Position numbers and translations under genes: made by a program | Notes under the pieces: generated by a model | Database searches by the model: none | What the model was told of the DNA's origin: nothing | Seen by the model: the letters and a program-made list of their open reading frames with translations, nothing else | Assembly: GCA_002359095.1 (NCBI GenBank) | Contig: DEQD01000007.1 | Location: forward strand, 1-63,460 | Source: Caryophanales bacterium UBA3375 | Lineage (GTDB): Bacteria; Bacillota_I; Bacilli_A; UBA3375 | DNA length: 63,460 bases | Direction: 5' to 3' | In this document: piece after piece, positions 45,539 through 54,219 of the stretch | How the letters are laid out: each line of letters begins with the position of its first letter | Numbering within the stretch: position 1 is the stretch's first letter

Positions 45539-46699
45539 CTAATCCATCTCCCAATAACGATATGTTGTAATATAATGCATTAATAATGATGATAAGAACT
45601 CAACTTCATTTAAACAAGCAAGTTCATCTACATTACTAAATTCTGCTGTATTTAATAAATTTCTTACTTCAAAACGAGAACAATTAATTTCAGTATTTTC
45701 ACTAATTACTGCTGCTACTTCACTTTCATCATATCCATTAATGATTAAGTAGAAGTTATCAACCATTAAATTGTTAGCCTTTAATTCTTTTACAAAGTGA
45801 TTAAAGTAATTAATCACCACATTTCTAAATACATTAGCCGCTTCATTAACACTAACTTCATCATTAATCATATAATCATGATCATATTTATTGACAATAA
45901 AATGTTTTTTAATAAAGTTAGTTGCTTCTAGACTTGCTTCTTTAGAATGTTTTTTTAATAATGTATCATATGTATTGTTAAACAAGTTTACTAATCCAAT
46001 TTCTGTAACTACTGTTGATACTCGACCACCAACATTGATTGTAAACTTACAACTACGACGTCCAATTTCAATGATTCCACAATTTGCATCTAAGTTAATT
46101 GATTTTTTAAAGATATAGTCTGCTACATAAAATCCTTGAATTTTAAATCCTGATATTCCACCAATTTGATCAACTAAAGATTTAAATAATTCGTATAAAC
46201 GTGAATCAATGTAGTTTAAAGCACCTTTAACTTCTAAACGTTGATGAACAACACTACCTAATACATGTTTTTGATTTCCACCATCAACTTTATACCCTTC
46301 AATTAAACATCCACCATACAGTTTGTTATTTCTAGCAACTGAACGATTTAAAGCTGTTTGATTAATTTCTGCTAAATCCTCACGTGTTAATTGTTGTTTT
46401 TTATCAAAGTTAAATGTAAATGATGCACTTTGTGTTTCATTATTTACAGAACCTGTTTGTTTATTATTAAGAACATCTAATAACACAAATACATTTTTAT
46501 TTAAATGAGAAAATTTACTTTCAACTATGTCAAAAGCATCTTGTAATTCTTTTCTTAGTACTTCATAATCTACTTGTTTTGATAAATCTTGTTTTGTAAT
46601 AAAACGATCATAAACAATTAATGATTGTTCACGGAAAACAGAAAAAACTAATAGATGAAGTTCATAATTTATGTAGGCTAAAACAATATTATACTTCAT
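45539..46699 (-). CDS. FtsA-like actin-fold protein with lost ATP motifs
   Basis: The location upstream of ftsZ2 and sepF, the 386-residue length and the domain pattern identify a diverged FtsA, the actin-like membrane anchor of the Z-ring. The family SHS2-type region is recognisable around residues 108-205 (EGYKVDGG, then LGSVVHQRLEV, then QGFYVADYIF). But phosphate-1 (normally DIGTxxV) is LAYINYEL at the N-terminus, phosphate-2 (DIGGGTTD) has become EIGRRSCK at 211-218, and the adenosine motif glycines are missing. The C-terminal helix (LLMHYITTYRYW) could act as a membrane-targeting segment. ATP binding is unlikely by sequence. Confidence 0.78.
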   Translation of the reverse strand: MKYNIVLAYINYELHLLVFSVFREQSLIVYDRFITKQDLSKQVDYEVLRKELQDAFDIVESKFSHLNKNVFVLLDVLNNKQTGSVNNETQSASFTFNFDKKQQLTREDLAEINQTALNRSVARNNKLYGGCLIEGYKVDGGNQKHVLGSVVHQRLEVKGALNYIDSRLYELFKSLVDQIGGISGFKIQGFYVADYIFKKSINLDANCGIIEIGRRSCKFTINVGGRVSTVVTEIGLVNLFNNTYDTLLKKHSKEASLEATNFIKKHFIVNKYDHDYMINDEVSVNEAANVFRNVVINYFNHFVKELKANNLMVDNFYLIINGYDESEVAAVISENTEINCSRFEVRNLLNTAEFSNVDELACLNEVEFLSSLLMHYITTYRYWEMD

Positions 46700-46717
46700 T
46701 AGTCCTCTTTCCTTTTT

Positions 46718-46723
46718 ATTATA
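46718..46723 (-). promoter_or_regulatory. -10 element before the ftsA-like gene
   Basis: The minus strand reads TATAGTATAATAAAAAGG, with a perfect TATAAT at 46718-46723 immediately after the hydrolase stop codon and 18 nt before the ftsA-like ATG. The -35 would fall inside the hydrolase gene, where no consensus hexamer is seen. It probably starts the ftsA-like/ftsZ2/sepF unit, although readthrough from the znu genes is also possible. Confidence 0.5.
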
Positions 46724-47485
46724 CTATATTTTTAGGAACTTTAGCACTTTTTTATTAAAGTCCTGATAATTGAATAAAAACGCAAAATGCCCTTGATTTG
46801 GAATAATCTCTAGTTCATTATCTTTAATAAGACTAGCAAACTTATATGCATCCTTAAGTGGTGTTGCATCATCTTCTGCTCCCCAGTAAAGTAATGTTTT
46901 AACATCAATGTTACTAATAAGTTCCACTAAGTCCTCATTTACAGTATTTACTAATACTTTTTTCATCATATCACTTGCATTACGGTAATCTTCACTACCA
47001 CTATTTTTTAATAAATCTTGTCTAAATTGACAAAATAGAGGTGTTTTTGTTAAGAATTTCATAAACTTATAATTATAAGCAGCTATTTTATTTCTTAACG
47101 TTTTTTTCGGTTTAATTCCTGCAGCTCCTGTTAGTACTAAACGATTAATTTTACCTGGATGATTAGTTTGATAAATGATACTAATTCTTCCCCCAAACGA
47201 GTGAGCAATTAAATCAAATTTATTAATTTCTAAATAATTCATTATTTGATTAAATTCTTCTTCATAATCATAAATAGTATATGGATACGTTGGCTCTTCA
47301 CTCTTACCAAATCCGGATAAATCTAGAGCTATTACTCTTCGTTTATCGCCAATTGCATTAATTAGATGATCAAAACAATGATAATCTTGACCCCAACCAT
47401 GTAACATTACTACTGGTATCTTATCTTCTACTTGATTATCATAGAAATTAATTATATGATTATTAATATTAATTGTTTGTTCCAT
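46724..47485 (-). CDS. alpha/beta hydrolase
   Basis: A 253-residue soluble hydrolase. The oxyanion motif is MLHGWGQD near residue 27, the nucleophile elbow is AHSFGG near 94-99, the acid is likely the Asp in WGAEDDATP, and the histidine is in NQGHFAF near residue 233. The catalytic triad is therefore complete. The substrate is unknown: such proteins include esterases and lipid or peptide hydrolases. It overlaps znuB by 17 nt, so it belongs to the zinc-import operon by expression, and it directly precedes the division genes. Confidence 0.87.
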   Translation of the reverse strand: MEQTININNHIINFYDNQVEDKIPVVMLHGWGQDYHCFDHLINAIGDKRRVIALDLSGFGKSEEPTYPYTIYDYEEEFNQIMNYLEINKFDLIAHSFGGRISIIYQTNHPGKINRLVLTGAAGIKPKKTLRNKIAAYNYKFMKFLTKTPLFCQFRQDLLKNSGSEDYRNASDMMKKVLVNTVNEDLVELISNIDVKTLLYWGAEDDATPLKDAYKFASLIKDNELEIIPNQGHFAFLFNYQDFNKKVLKFLKI

Positions 47486-48326
47486 ATACTTTCCTTTGAA
47501 TAAATTTATATAAACTTGTAATAAAATATAAAACCAAAACTATTAAAACAATAATTGCACTTCCTGAAATATTGTAATAAAAACTAATAATAATTCCACC
47601 AATAAAACTGATTAAACAAACAATTATACTATAAATAACCGTTTGTTTTAGACTACGAGAAATTAAGTTACTTACAAGTATTGGTAAACATAGCATTGTA
47701 GCTACTAACATAACCCCAACTACTTTAATAGCTAAACTAATAATAATACTTATTAATACAATAGTTAAATACTTATAAAACGTTGGATTAATACCACGTA
47801 GATGTGATTGTTTTTGATCTAAAATACTAATTAGTATTTTACGATATAACATTGAAAGGAGTAATAAAACAATCACGCTACTAATAGTAATTAAAACAAC
47901 ATAATCACTTGTTATACCAACAATATTACCAAATAATAATGAGAAGATTGTTGAACTATAACCTCCAGATTGTGATAACAAAATCATCACTAGACATATC
48001 GAAACCGAATGAGTTATCATTAAACTAACTTCTTGGTAATCCTTAATCTTATCAATTAAGTATTGAATAAATATTGCTCCAATTATTGTCCAAATAATAA
48101 TTACTATATCATTATTAATTGATAACGATAACGTTGTTGATAAAAACACAGCAAAACTAGCCCCTGCTAAACTCACTTGACCTAGCGTATCTGATAAAAA
48201 GATTATCTTACGTAGATAAACTATAATACCTACAACCGGCAACATAATACTAAGGACTAAACCAACTAGTATGGCATTTTGCATAAAACCATAACTAAAA
48301 ATTTCACTAACAATATTGGCACTCAT
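47469..48326 (-). CDS. znuB: metal ABC transporter permease (ZnuB-like)
   Basis: The permease of a zinc/manganese ABC importer: 285 residues with eight or nine hydrophobic segments and the ABC-3 family profile, including the cytoplasmic loop segment SDTLGQVSLAGASFAVFLS (quoted here in 19 residues) and the helix KVVGVMLVATMLCLPI. It overlaps znuC by about 20 nt and the hydrolase by 17 nt. I chose the ATG at 48326; a GTG two codons earlier is the alternative. Metal choice is inferred from the His-rich binding protein encoded beside it. Confidence 0.9.
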   Translation of the reverse strand: MSANIVSEIFSYGFMQNAILVGLVLSIMLPVVGIIVYLRKIIFLSDTLGQVSLAGASFAVFLSTTLSLSINNDIVIIIWTIIGAIFIQYLIDKIKDYQEVSLMITHSVSICLVMILLSQSGGYSSTIFSLLFGNIVGITSDYVVLITISSVIVLLLLSMLYRKILISILDQKQSHLRGINPTFYKYLTIVLISIIISLAIKVVGVMLVATMLCLPILVSNLISRSLKQTVIYSIIVCLISFIGGIIISFYYNISGSAIIVLIVLVLYFITSLYKFIQRKVYGTNN

Positions 48327-48942
48327 GTTCACTCACCACTTTTAATTCTTTTGTTTTCATATTATAAATTTTATTTACCTTACAACTTATCTCATCAATG
48401 TAGTGAGAAATTAAGATTAAGGTAATCCCTTGTTTATTAATTTCTGATAACACATTGTATAAGTTTTTTCTAACCTCAAAATCAAGACCCGTATTAGGTT
48501 CATCTAATATCAAGGTATCAATTCCACTTCTAAGAGTTTTGGCAATATTTACTAATTGACGTTGCCCTCCTGATAAATCATTAATTATTTTATCTAAGAA
48601 CTTATCTAATCCTAAACTATTAGTTGCTTTATTTAACTCTTCTTTAGTTAAAAATATTTTTAAATATTCTTTAACTGTTATATTTATAGGTATAGGTTGG
48701 ATTTGTAGTTGTGCTACATATCCAACCTTATTTTCTTTAATCGCTTTTTGCGGACTAAGTCCGTCATATAAAATGCTACCTTGATAATTAATATCATTTA
48801 ATAATGCTTTTAAAAAAGTTGTTTTACCACTCCCATTAGGTCCAGTGATAACAATAAAATCACCTTGATTAATTTCTAAATTAACATTATTAAAAACTTC
48901 TTGTTGATTATAACTACAGGATAAATCTTTTATTTCTATCAT
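48307..48942 (-). CDS. znuC: metal ABC transporter ATP-binding protein (ZnuC-like)
   Basis: The ATPase of the importer: Walker A GPNGSGKTT near residue 34, the signature LSGGQRQLV near residue 118 and Walker B LILDEPNTGLD. Length is 211 residues, short for the family but complete in motifs; it includes the D-loop and His switch (LISHYIDE). AAGGAAG precedes the ATG immediately after znuA. Confidence 0.93.
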   Translation of the reverse strand: MIEIKDLSCSYNQQEVFNNVNLEINQGDFIVITGPNGSGKTTFLKALLNDINYQGSILYDGLSPQKAIKENKVGYVAQLQIQPIPINITVKEYLKIFLTKEELNKATNSLGLDKFLDKIINDLSGGQRQLVNIAKTLRSGIDTLILDEPNTGLDFEVRKNLYNVLSEINKQGITLILISHYIDEISCKVNKIYNMKTKELKVVSEHECQYC

Positions 48943-49878
48943 TTATACTTCCTTAAATCCATTTAGTGTTTCCTCTAAGTCTTGGTATAACCCATCCATA
49001 GTGTCAATATCTAACCCTGTTGGGATTTCAACACTTTTAACTCCAGTTTGTTCTACAATTGACTTGTTAATACTTGCATTTTCTCCAGGTGAGATAAAGA
49101 TTGCTTTAATTTGTTGTTGATTAATTAAATCAACTAACTCTTTGATATGAGCACTACTTGGCTCATCATGTTCATCTCCACCATAAATACTTGCTGTATT
49201 TAATCCATAATCATCTTTTAAATAACGATAAGCATCATGATTAGTAATAATAGTTTTTTGGTCACTATTAACAAATTCTTGATACTGAGTATTATATTCT
49301 TCTAATTTAGCTAAAGCATCATCATAGTTATCTTGGTTAATACTAACACCTTTTACTTCTAATTCATTTTTAATACTTTCTGTTGCTGCAATATTTGCTT
49401 TAGGACTAAACCAAAAGTGTGGATCTTTTAAATCATCACTTTCATGATTATGATCTTCTTCTTTAGTGTGGTTGTCTGTTTCTTTCTCATCATGATCGTG
49501 AGTGTGTGATTCACCATGATATAAATCGTGTTCTTGAGTTTTAAATGGTTCTAGGGCTCCTAATTGAATTACCTCTAAATTACTTGTTTTATTAGAAATA
49601 ATAGATTCGACAAATGGCTCAACACTTTCACTCACACAAATAAAGTATTTTGCATCATTTACTTTTTTGATATCACTAGCACTTGGCTCAAAGTGGTGAT
49701 AATCACTTCCTTTATCAAGTAATGTATCTACTTTTAATTCAGGGGCAATTTGTTTTACAATTGCTGCAAGTGGACCAATTGTTGTTACTACATCTACTTG
49801 TTCTTCACTTTTGTTATTCCCACATCCTGATAGTAATAAAACTAACATACACAAACTAATTTTTATCCATTTTTTCAT
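48943..49878 (-). CDS. znuA: zinc-binding lipoprotein (ZnuA-like)
   Basis: The extracytoplasmic binding protein of the ABC importer. The lipobox is LLSGC at the end of a hydrophobic signal (residues 15-19), so the mature protein is an LspA-processed lipoprotein. The metal site shows YHHFEPSASD near residue 66. A His/Asp-rich loop (SHTHDHDEKE then HNHESDD, about residues 124-153) is characteristic of zinc-selective members. Further His (NHDAYRY) and acidic residues follow. Length is 311 residues. AAGGAAAG precedes the ATG. Confidence 0.94.
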   Translation of the reverse strand: MKKWIKISLCMLVLLLSGCGNNKSEEQVDVVTTIGPLAAIVKQIAPELKVDTLLDKGSDYHHFEPSASDIKKVNDAKYFICVSESVEPFVESIISNKTSNLEVIQLGALEPFKTQEHDLYHGESHTHDHDEKETDNHTKEEDHNHESDDLKDPHFWFSPKANIAATESIKNELEVKGVSINQDNYDDALAKLEEYNTQYQEFVNSDQKTIITNHDAYRYLKDDYGLNTASIYGGDEHDEPSSAHIKELVDLINQQQIKAIFISPGENASINKSIVEQTGVKSVEIPTGLDIDTMDGLYQDLEETLNGFKEV

Positions 49879-49898
49879 AACTTTCCTTACAATAATAA

Positions 49899-49927
49899 AG
49901 AAAATAAAGAACTATTCTTTATTTTCT
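49899..49927 (-). terminator. terminator-like hairpin fused to the thioredoxin-like stop codon
   Basis: A perfect 13-bp stem pairs 49899-49911 with 49915-49927. The last four sense codons and the TAG stop of the preceding gene are part of the stem or loop. The minus-strand continuation is T-rich (TTTATTATT). It lies between the thioredoxin-like gene and znuA. Confidence 0.6.
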
Positions 49928-50502
49928 AAATCCATCATTTCTTTTATACTTACCTCTTGACCTATTATTTTAATTCGACCTTGGTGGTTAATATAAATAT
50001 TTGTTGGTGTTCCATTTACTTTAAAGTGTTTTAAGAATGTATTATTCTCATCAACATAACTTGTAAATGGAAACTCTTCGTCTTTAATATATTGTTTTAA
50101 TTGATTTACATTTGTTTTATCACTTCTAAATGATATAAATACCGGAATAACGATTGTTTCTTCATCAAGGTTAGGTATTATTTCTCGAAGTTCTTTTTGT
50201 TCTTCTTGACAATCCGTACACCAATCAGTTGTTAGATTAATATAAATATTCTTTTTACCTTGAACTAAATCATATAATTTAACAACTTGACCATCAACGG
50301 TATAAAGGTTAACATTTTCTAGTGTATCTCCCACTTCCCAACCAGGTCTTACTTCTGGAAGTGAACAACCCTGACTAGCAACACAAGCATCTGCATTATT
50401 ACCCCAAAACTGCGTTGCTCTATTTACTTTATCATAATCATAATAAGTTATTGAAGCTACTACAATAATAATTAAAGATAAATACAAATACTTATGTTTC
50501 AT
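49912..50502 (-). CDS. membrane-anchored thioredoxin-like (TlpA/ResA type) protein
   Basis: A 196-residue protein with one N-terminal membrane helix (about residues 7-20) and an extracytoplasmic thioredoxin-like domain. The active site is WCTDC near residue 97, and the cis-proline turn is visible as NGTPTNIYI. A second Cys pair (DACVASQGCSL, about 39-49) lies between anchor and domain, which is unusual. TlpA/ResA proteins reduce disulfides outside the membrane. I chose the second ATG (50502), 8 nt from GGAGGG. The gene precedes znuA, suggesting a link to metal or redox homeostasis. Confidence 0.87.
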   Translation of the reverse strand: MKHKYLYLSLIIIVVASITYYDYDKVNRATQFWGNNADACVASQGCSLPEVRPGWEVGDTLENVNLYTVDGQVVKLYDLVQGKKNIYINLTTDWCTDCQEEQKELREIIPNLDEETIVIPVFISFRSDKTNVNQLKQYIKDEEFPFTSYVDENNTFLKHFKVNGTPTNIYINHQGRIKIIGQEVSIKEMMDLENKE

Positions 50503-50515
50503 AATCATTTCCCTC

Positions 50516-51745
50516 CTATACTAGAGTAAAATTAATTTGTTGTTTTTCTTTGTTAGTAGAAATAATTTCTACATCAATTTCATCAAATAATTCTTTACTT
50601 TTAACATCTTTAATTTGATCAGCATCCAGTTCACGATAGTGTAATAATCCTTTGTGCCCTGAGTTTAATTTAATTAATAATCCATAGTCAAAGATTTTAA
50701 CAATTTTACCACTAAATTTTTCCCCACTATGATCAGTTTCGTAAAAATCAGTATTAACTTGTGACTCAATTCCTGGAACATAACAAATTAATGAATCATC
50801 CATAATATTAACTACTTCTAATTCTAATGGTAAGTTAATAAAATCAGCTACGTTGTTTTTATTAACAAAACCACCATCTGTCAATTTAGAATATGGAATA
50901 AACACACGAACATTTTTATAACGAGATTCAATCCCACCATCATTAGCATTGTAATCAGTAATTGTTAATTTATCACCAATACTAAATTGTTTAATATCTT
51001 CTAAACGTTGTAATAGAGCCATTTCTTTACGAGAAATCTCTACATACATAGATCCATTTTTCTTGTTTTCTTTAATATCAATTACTTTAAAGTCATAAGT
51101 GTTACCAACATAATCATTTGGTGATAAAATTGGTGGACAATCAATACGATACTCTAAAATATTAATTAATGCCCCTTTATAATTAATTCTAAAAAAAGGT
51201 TCTTTGTAATCTACAACTTGACCTGTGATTACATCTCCTACAGATAATGAAGAAATTACATCTCCAAAGTGATTAACTGAATAATCAGTTGCTTTCACTT
51301 CTTCTTTTTTAACTACTGGACGTGCATATAAATCATCATCATGACGACGATAAATTTTAACTTCTACTTCTTCTCCAATAAATAATGGATCATTAACTTT
51401 ATCTTTTTCAATTATAACACTTTGAGCATTATCAGCGATTTCTGCATTGTAGTGCGTTGGTTCAACACTAACTACACTTGCAGTAACTACATCTCCAACA
51501 CCTTTAACGTCTAATGAAACACCAAACATTTCTTCAAATTCAGCGTTTTCTTTAATTTCTTCTTGACTTTCTTTTTTAAGTGGTTCTTGAACTTCTTGTC
51601 TAACTGGTTCCTTAGTTTTTTCTTCTACTTTAACTTCTTCTTTTTTAACTTCGGGTTTTGTAGTTGATTCAACACTTGTTGTAGTTTCAACTGGTTTAGT
51701 TTCCTTTTTAAAACCAAATAATTCTTTTAATTTTTCTAATAACAT
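50516..51745 (-). CDS. unknown multi-OB/S1-like protein with charged N-terminus
   Basis: A 409-residue protein. The first 85 residues are very rich in Lys, Glu and Val (KKEEVKVEEKTKEP) and start with a basic amphipathic helix (LLEKLKELFGFKKE). The rest looks like a row of S1/OB-type repeats: GDVVTASVVSVE, GDVITGQVVDYK, GDKLTITDYN and the clearest one at the end, FSGKIVKIFDYGLLIKL. It resembles neither full-length ribosomal S1 nor PNPase. RNA binding at the membrane is a possible role but only inferred. GAGGAAT precedes the ATG. Confidence 0.8.
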   Translation of the reverse strand: MLLEKLKELFGFKKETKPVETTTSVESTTKPEVKKEEVKVEEKTKEPVRQEVQEPLKKESQEEIKENAEFEEMFGVSLDVKGVGDVVTASVVSVEPTHYNAEIADNAQSVIIEKDKVNDPLFIGEEVEVKIYRRHDDDLYARPVVKKEEVKATDYSVNHFGDVISSLSVGDVITGQVVDYKEPFFRINYKGALINILEYRIDCPPILSPNDYVGNTYDFKVIDIKENKKNGSMYVEISRKEMALLQRLEDIKQFSIGDKLTITDYNANDGGIESRYKNVRVFIPYSKLTDGGFVNKNNVADFINLPLELEVVNIMDDSLICYVPGIESQVNTDFYETDHSGEKFSGKIVKIFDYGLLIKLNSGHKGLLHYRELDADQIKDVKSKELFDEIDVEIISTNKEKQQINFTLV

Positions 51746-51771
51746 GTTATTCCTCTTTTCCTATATTGTTT

Positions 51772-52677
51772 TTATAAAAATGGTACGATTTGTTTTTTTC
51801 TTGATAATACACCAGGTAATACCACTTTATTATCAACAATAGTTACATTAAATCTTTGATTAAACTCATCATGATTTCCAATTACTAAACACATACTTTC
51901 AGCTTTAATAATATCTGTAATCATTAAAATGATTTGAGCCAAACCTTCTTCACTTAATTTAGTTTCTAGTACTTTAGTAATTTCTTCTTCACGACTAAGT
52001 ACATCTTCTACACTTACAGTATTTACTTGAGCTATATTTACTTTACCATAACTTGTATCAAAAGTTTTAGCATCAATATTAATCAACTCACTAGCACTAT
52101 AATCACTTAAATCCGTTCCTGCTTTTAGCATTTCCATTCCATAACGTTCAACTTCAACACCAGCAATATTAGCTAACTCTCTACATACTTCTTCATCTTC
52201 TTTAGTACAAGTTGGAGACTGAAATAATAATGAATCAGAAACAATCGCACTACATAATAATAATGCAATTGCTTTATCCAATTCAAAACCTTCTTGTTTC
52301 ATCATTTTATAAATGATAGTCGCACTACAACCAAGTGGTTGTAAATTCATCATTAACGGTTGAGCTGTATGGAAGTTATCAACACGGTGGTGATCAATAA
52401 CTTCTAAAATAGTAGCATTTTCAATATTTTCAACACTTTGAGAAAATTCATTATGATCAATCATAATCACTTCTTGACCATCTTCTATATTGGTAATTGT
52501 TCTAGCAACTTCAATTCCTAAATAATCAAAAACAAATTGTGTTTCTTTATTTAATTCACCTAATTTTACTGCTTCACACTCATAACCTTTTGCTTGTTTA
52601 TACATAGCATAAGCAAGAGATGAACAGATTGTATCTGTATCAGGATTTTTATGTCCAAATATTAAAGTTTTACCCAT
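51772..52677 (-). CDS. ppaC: manganese-dependent inorganic pyrophosphatase PpaC
   Basis: PpaC hydrolyses pyrophosphate and so pulls biosynthetic reactions forward; family II enzymes need Mn or Co and belong to the DHH superfamily. The metal motifs are GHKNPDTDTI at residues 8-17, MIDHNE near 71-76 and VIDHHRVDNFH near 92-102, with the C-terminal DHHA2 domain ending in the SRKKQIVP signature. Length is 301 residues. It has its own promoter, GGAGGG precedes the ATG, and the S1-like gene follows 26 nt after its stop. Confidence 0.96.
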   Translation of the reverse strand: MGKTLIFGHKNPDTDTICSSLAYAMYKQAKGYECEAVKLGELNKETQFVFDYLGIEVARTITNIEDGQEVIMIDHNEFSQSVENIENATILEVIDHHRVDNFHTAQPLMMNLQPLGCSATIIYKMMKQEGFELDKAIALLLCSAIVSDSLLFQSPTCTKEDEEVCRELANIAGVEVERYGMEMLKAGTDLSDYSASELINIDAKTFDTSYGKVNIAQVNTVSVEDVLSREEEITKVLETKLSEEGLAQIILMITDIIKAESMCLVIGNHDEFNQRFNVTIVDNKVVLPGVLSRKKQIVPFL

Positions 52678-52704
52678 TTAACCCTCCGGTTTCTTTACTT
52701 TATT

Positions 52705-52733
52705 ATAATAGCATTTTTTAAGTATTTTCTCAA
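52705..52733 (-). promoter_or_regulatory. promoter of ppaC
   Basis: On the minus strand TTGAGA (52728-52733) and TATTAT (52705-52710) are separated by 17 nt, and TGC just before the latter makes an extended -10. It lies 28 nt upstream of the ppaC ATG and directly after the alsT terminator. Confidence 0.75.
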
Positions 52734-52745
52734 CAAAATAATATT

Positions 52746-52769
52746 AAAAAAGCTCTCTTTTGAGAGCTT
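52746..52769 (-). terminator. terminator of alsT
   Basis: An 8-bp stem pairs 52750-52757 with 52762-52769 around a TTTT loop, followed on the minus strand by a T run at 52746-52750. It is a clear intrinsic terminator 7 nt after the alsT stop. Confidence 0.88.
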
Positions 52770-52776
52770 AATTTAT

Positions 52777-54129
52777 TTATTTTTTAATTATATATTCCTT
52801 ATAACCTTTTAGGGCAAAAATAGATAAAGCTGTTAAGTTTAATAAAATTAATACTAATAATAATAAGTCTACCGCTTCAAACACAATTGTTGCACCAAAC
52901 ACTGCTAAACTTCCTGCTACTAAGATTAATACTAAGTAGATAGCAATATTTCTATTTTCGTTACCAGGGAATAATTTTCCTAAGTAATAGAATGAACCTA
53001 AAATTGTAGTTAATGCAGAAAATACAGTAAAAATACATAACACGATTGCTCCAAATGTTGGAACTATTTCATTAGCAGTTGTAAAGAACATTCCTAAACG
53101 CGCTGCTGCATCTGCTTCTGGTAAAGTAAATGTACCCATATCTACCCCTACAGATACAATGTAGCTCGTAACAAAGATAGATACAATTACAGTAATAGTT
53201 GTAGGGAATAAAGCAATCATCCCTGCTTCACGTGGTTTAGAATCGTTTTCTTGTACAGCCATTGCTAATGCTCCTAAACCTGTTTCTGCAGTTTGAATAA
53301 CTTTTTGCGCTCCTAATACAATCCCTAATGGAATACCTACAGACATTGTAATTGGTTGACTCATCCCTTCAATTAAGTTACTAAAGAAGATTGGAATGTG
53401 ATCTCCTGTTTTAAATAGGAAAATTCCAAAGAAAATAAAGTACAATGCTACCGCACTACCTATCATGAAAGTCATTGCATTCATAAATACTTCATGTTTT
53501 TTAGATAAAACTAAAGCAGCAACAGTTAATAATACTGGAACAACGAATATTAAGAAACGTTGTACTGTATCAAAAGCTTCCATTCCTAAGAAATTTTGAG
53601 TTACATACATTCCTACCGAATCGATTCCACTAAATTGGAATCCACCAAATCCAAATACTGCCAATGTAACAAAACATACACCATATACAGTACTAGGAAT
53701 TTTACCTAAATATTTTTGAATATATTCTCTTGGTTTTGATTGCATAACTTTAGCACATAGAGGTTCACAATAACTAATAGGTACTAAAATTAAAGCAACT
53801 AAAAATGCCCAACCTGCAATTGATTCAAAGTAAACAACAGCACTAGTTGCTGAACCTGCAGCAACATATTTATTAATAGCTCCTACTACTCCTACAATTG
53901 CTCCAGTCCCAATCATTGCACCTAATGCAATTGAGGCAGGACCAACAAAGTTTTTAAAGTTTAATTTTGATGGTTGTGAAATTAATTTTTTATTAAAGAA
54001 TAAAGTTTTAATTACAAAGAATCCACCTAAAACTATAATTACCCAAATTAACCATGTCCAAATACTTTCAGAAAAAAGTTCAAGACCATGTAATAATTTT
54101 TCATCTTGTAAAATACTTAAAAAATCCAT
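52777..54129 (-). CDS. sodium:alanine/glycine symporter family (AGCS) transporter
   Basis: A 450-residue integral membrane protein with about eleven hydrophobic segments. Family hallmarks are visible: GPASIALGAMIGTGAIVGV near residue 65, VVYFESIAGWAFLVALI, and GIPLGIVLGAQKVIQTAETG with the conserved ETG. Members move alanine, glycine or glutamine with Na+. The exact substrate is not deducible. I use the ATG at 54129 with AAAGGA upstream. It has its own promoter and terminator, so it is a single-gene unit. Confidence 0.9.
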   Translation of the reverse strand: MDFLSILQDEKLLHGLELFSESIWTWLIWVIIVLGGFFVIKTLFFNKKLISQPSKLNFKNFVGPASIALGAMIGTGAIVGVVGAINKYVAAGSATSAVVYFESIAGWAFLVALILVPISYCEPLCAKVMQSKPREYIQKYLGKIPSTVYGVCFVTLAVFGFGGFQFSGIDSVGMYVTQNFLGMEAFDTVQRFLIFVVPVLLTVAALVLSKKHEVFMNAMTFMIGSAVALYFIFFGIFLFKTGDHIPIFFSNLIEGMSQPITMSVGIPLGIVLGAQKVIQTAETGLGALAMAVQENDSKPREAGMIALFPTTITVIVSIFVTSYIVSVGVDMGTFTLPEADAAARLGMFFTTANEIVPTFGAIVLCIFTVFSALTTILGSFYYLGKLFPGNENRNIAIYLVLILVAGSLAVFGATIVFEAVDLLLLVLILLNLTALSIFALKGYKEYIIKK

Positions 54130-54166
54130 CAATATCCTTTCATTTAATTATCAATATATCATAACG

Positions 54167-54196
54167 ATTATAACAAATTTTAATATACTCAATCAA
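54167..54196 (-). promoter_or_regulatory. promoter of the AGCS transporter
   Basis: The minus strand has TTGATT (54191-54196), an 18-nt spacer and a perfect TATAAT (54167-54172), 38 nt before the start codon. No operator repeat is obvious. Confidence 0.75.
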
Positions 54197-54219
54197 TTTA
54201 ATTAATAGAATTACCTGTT

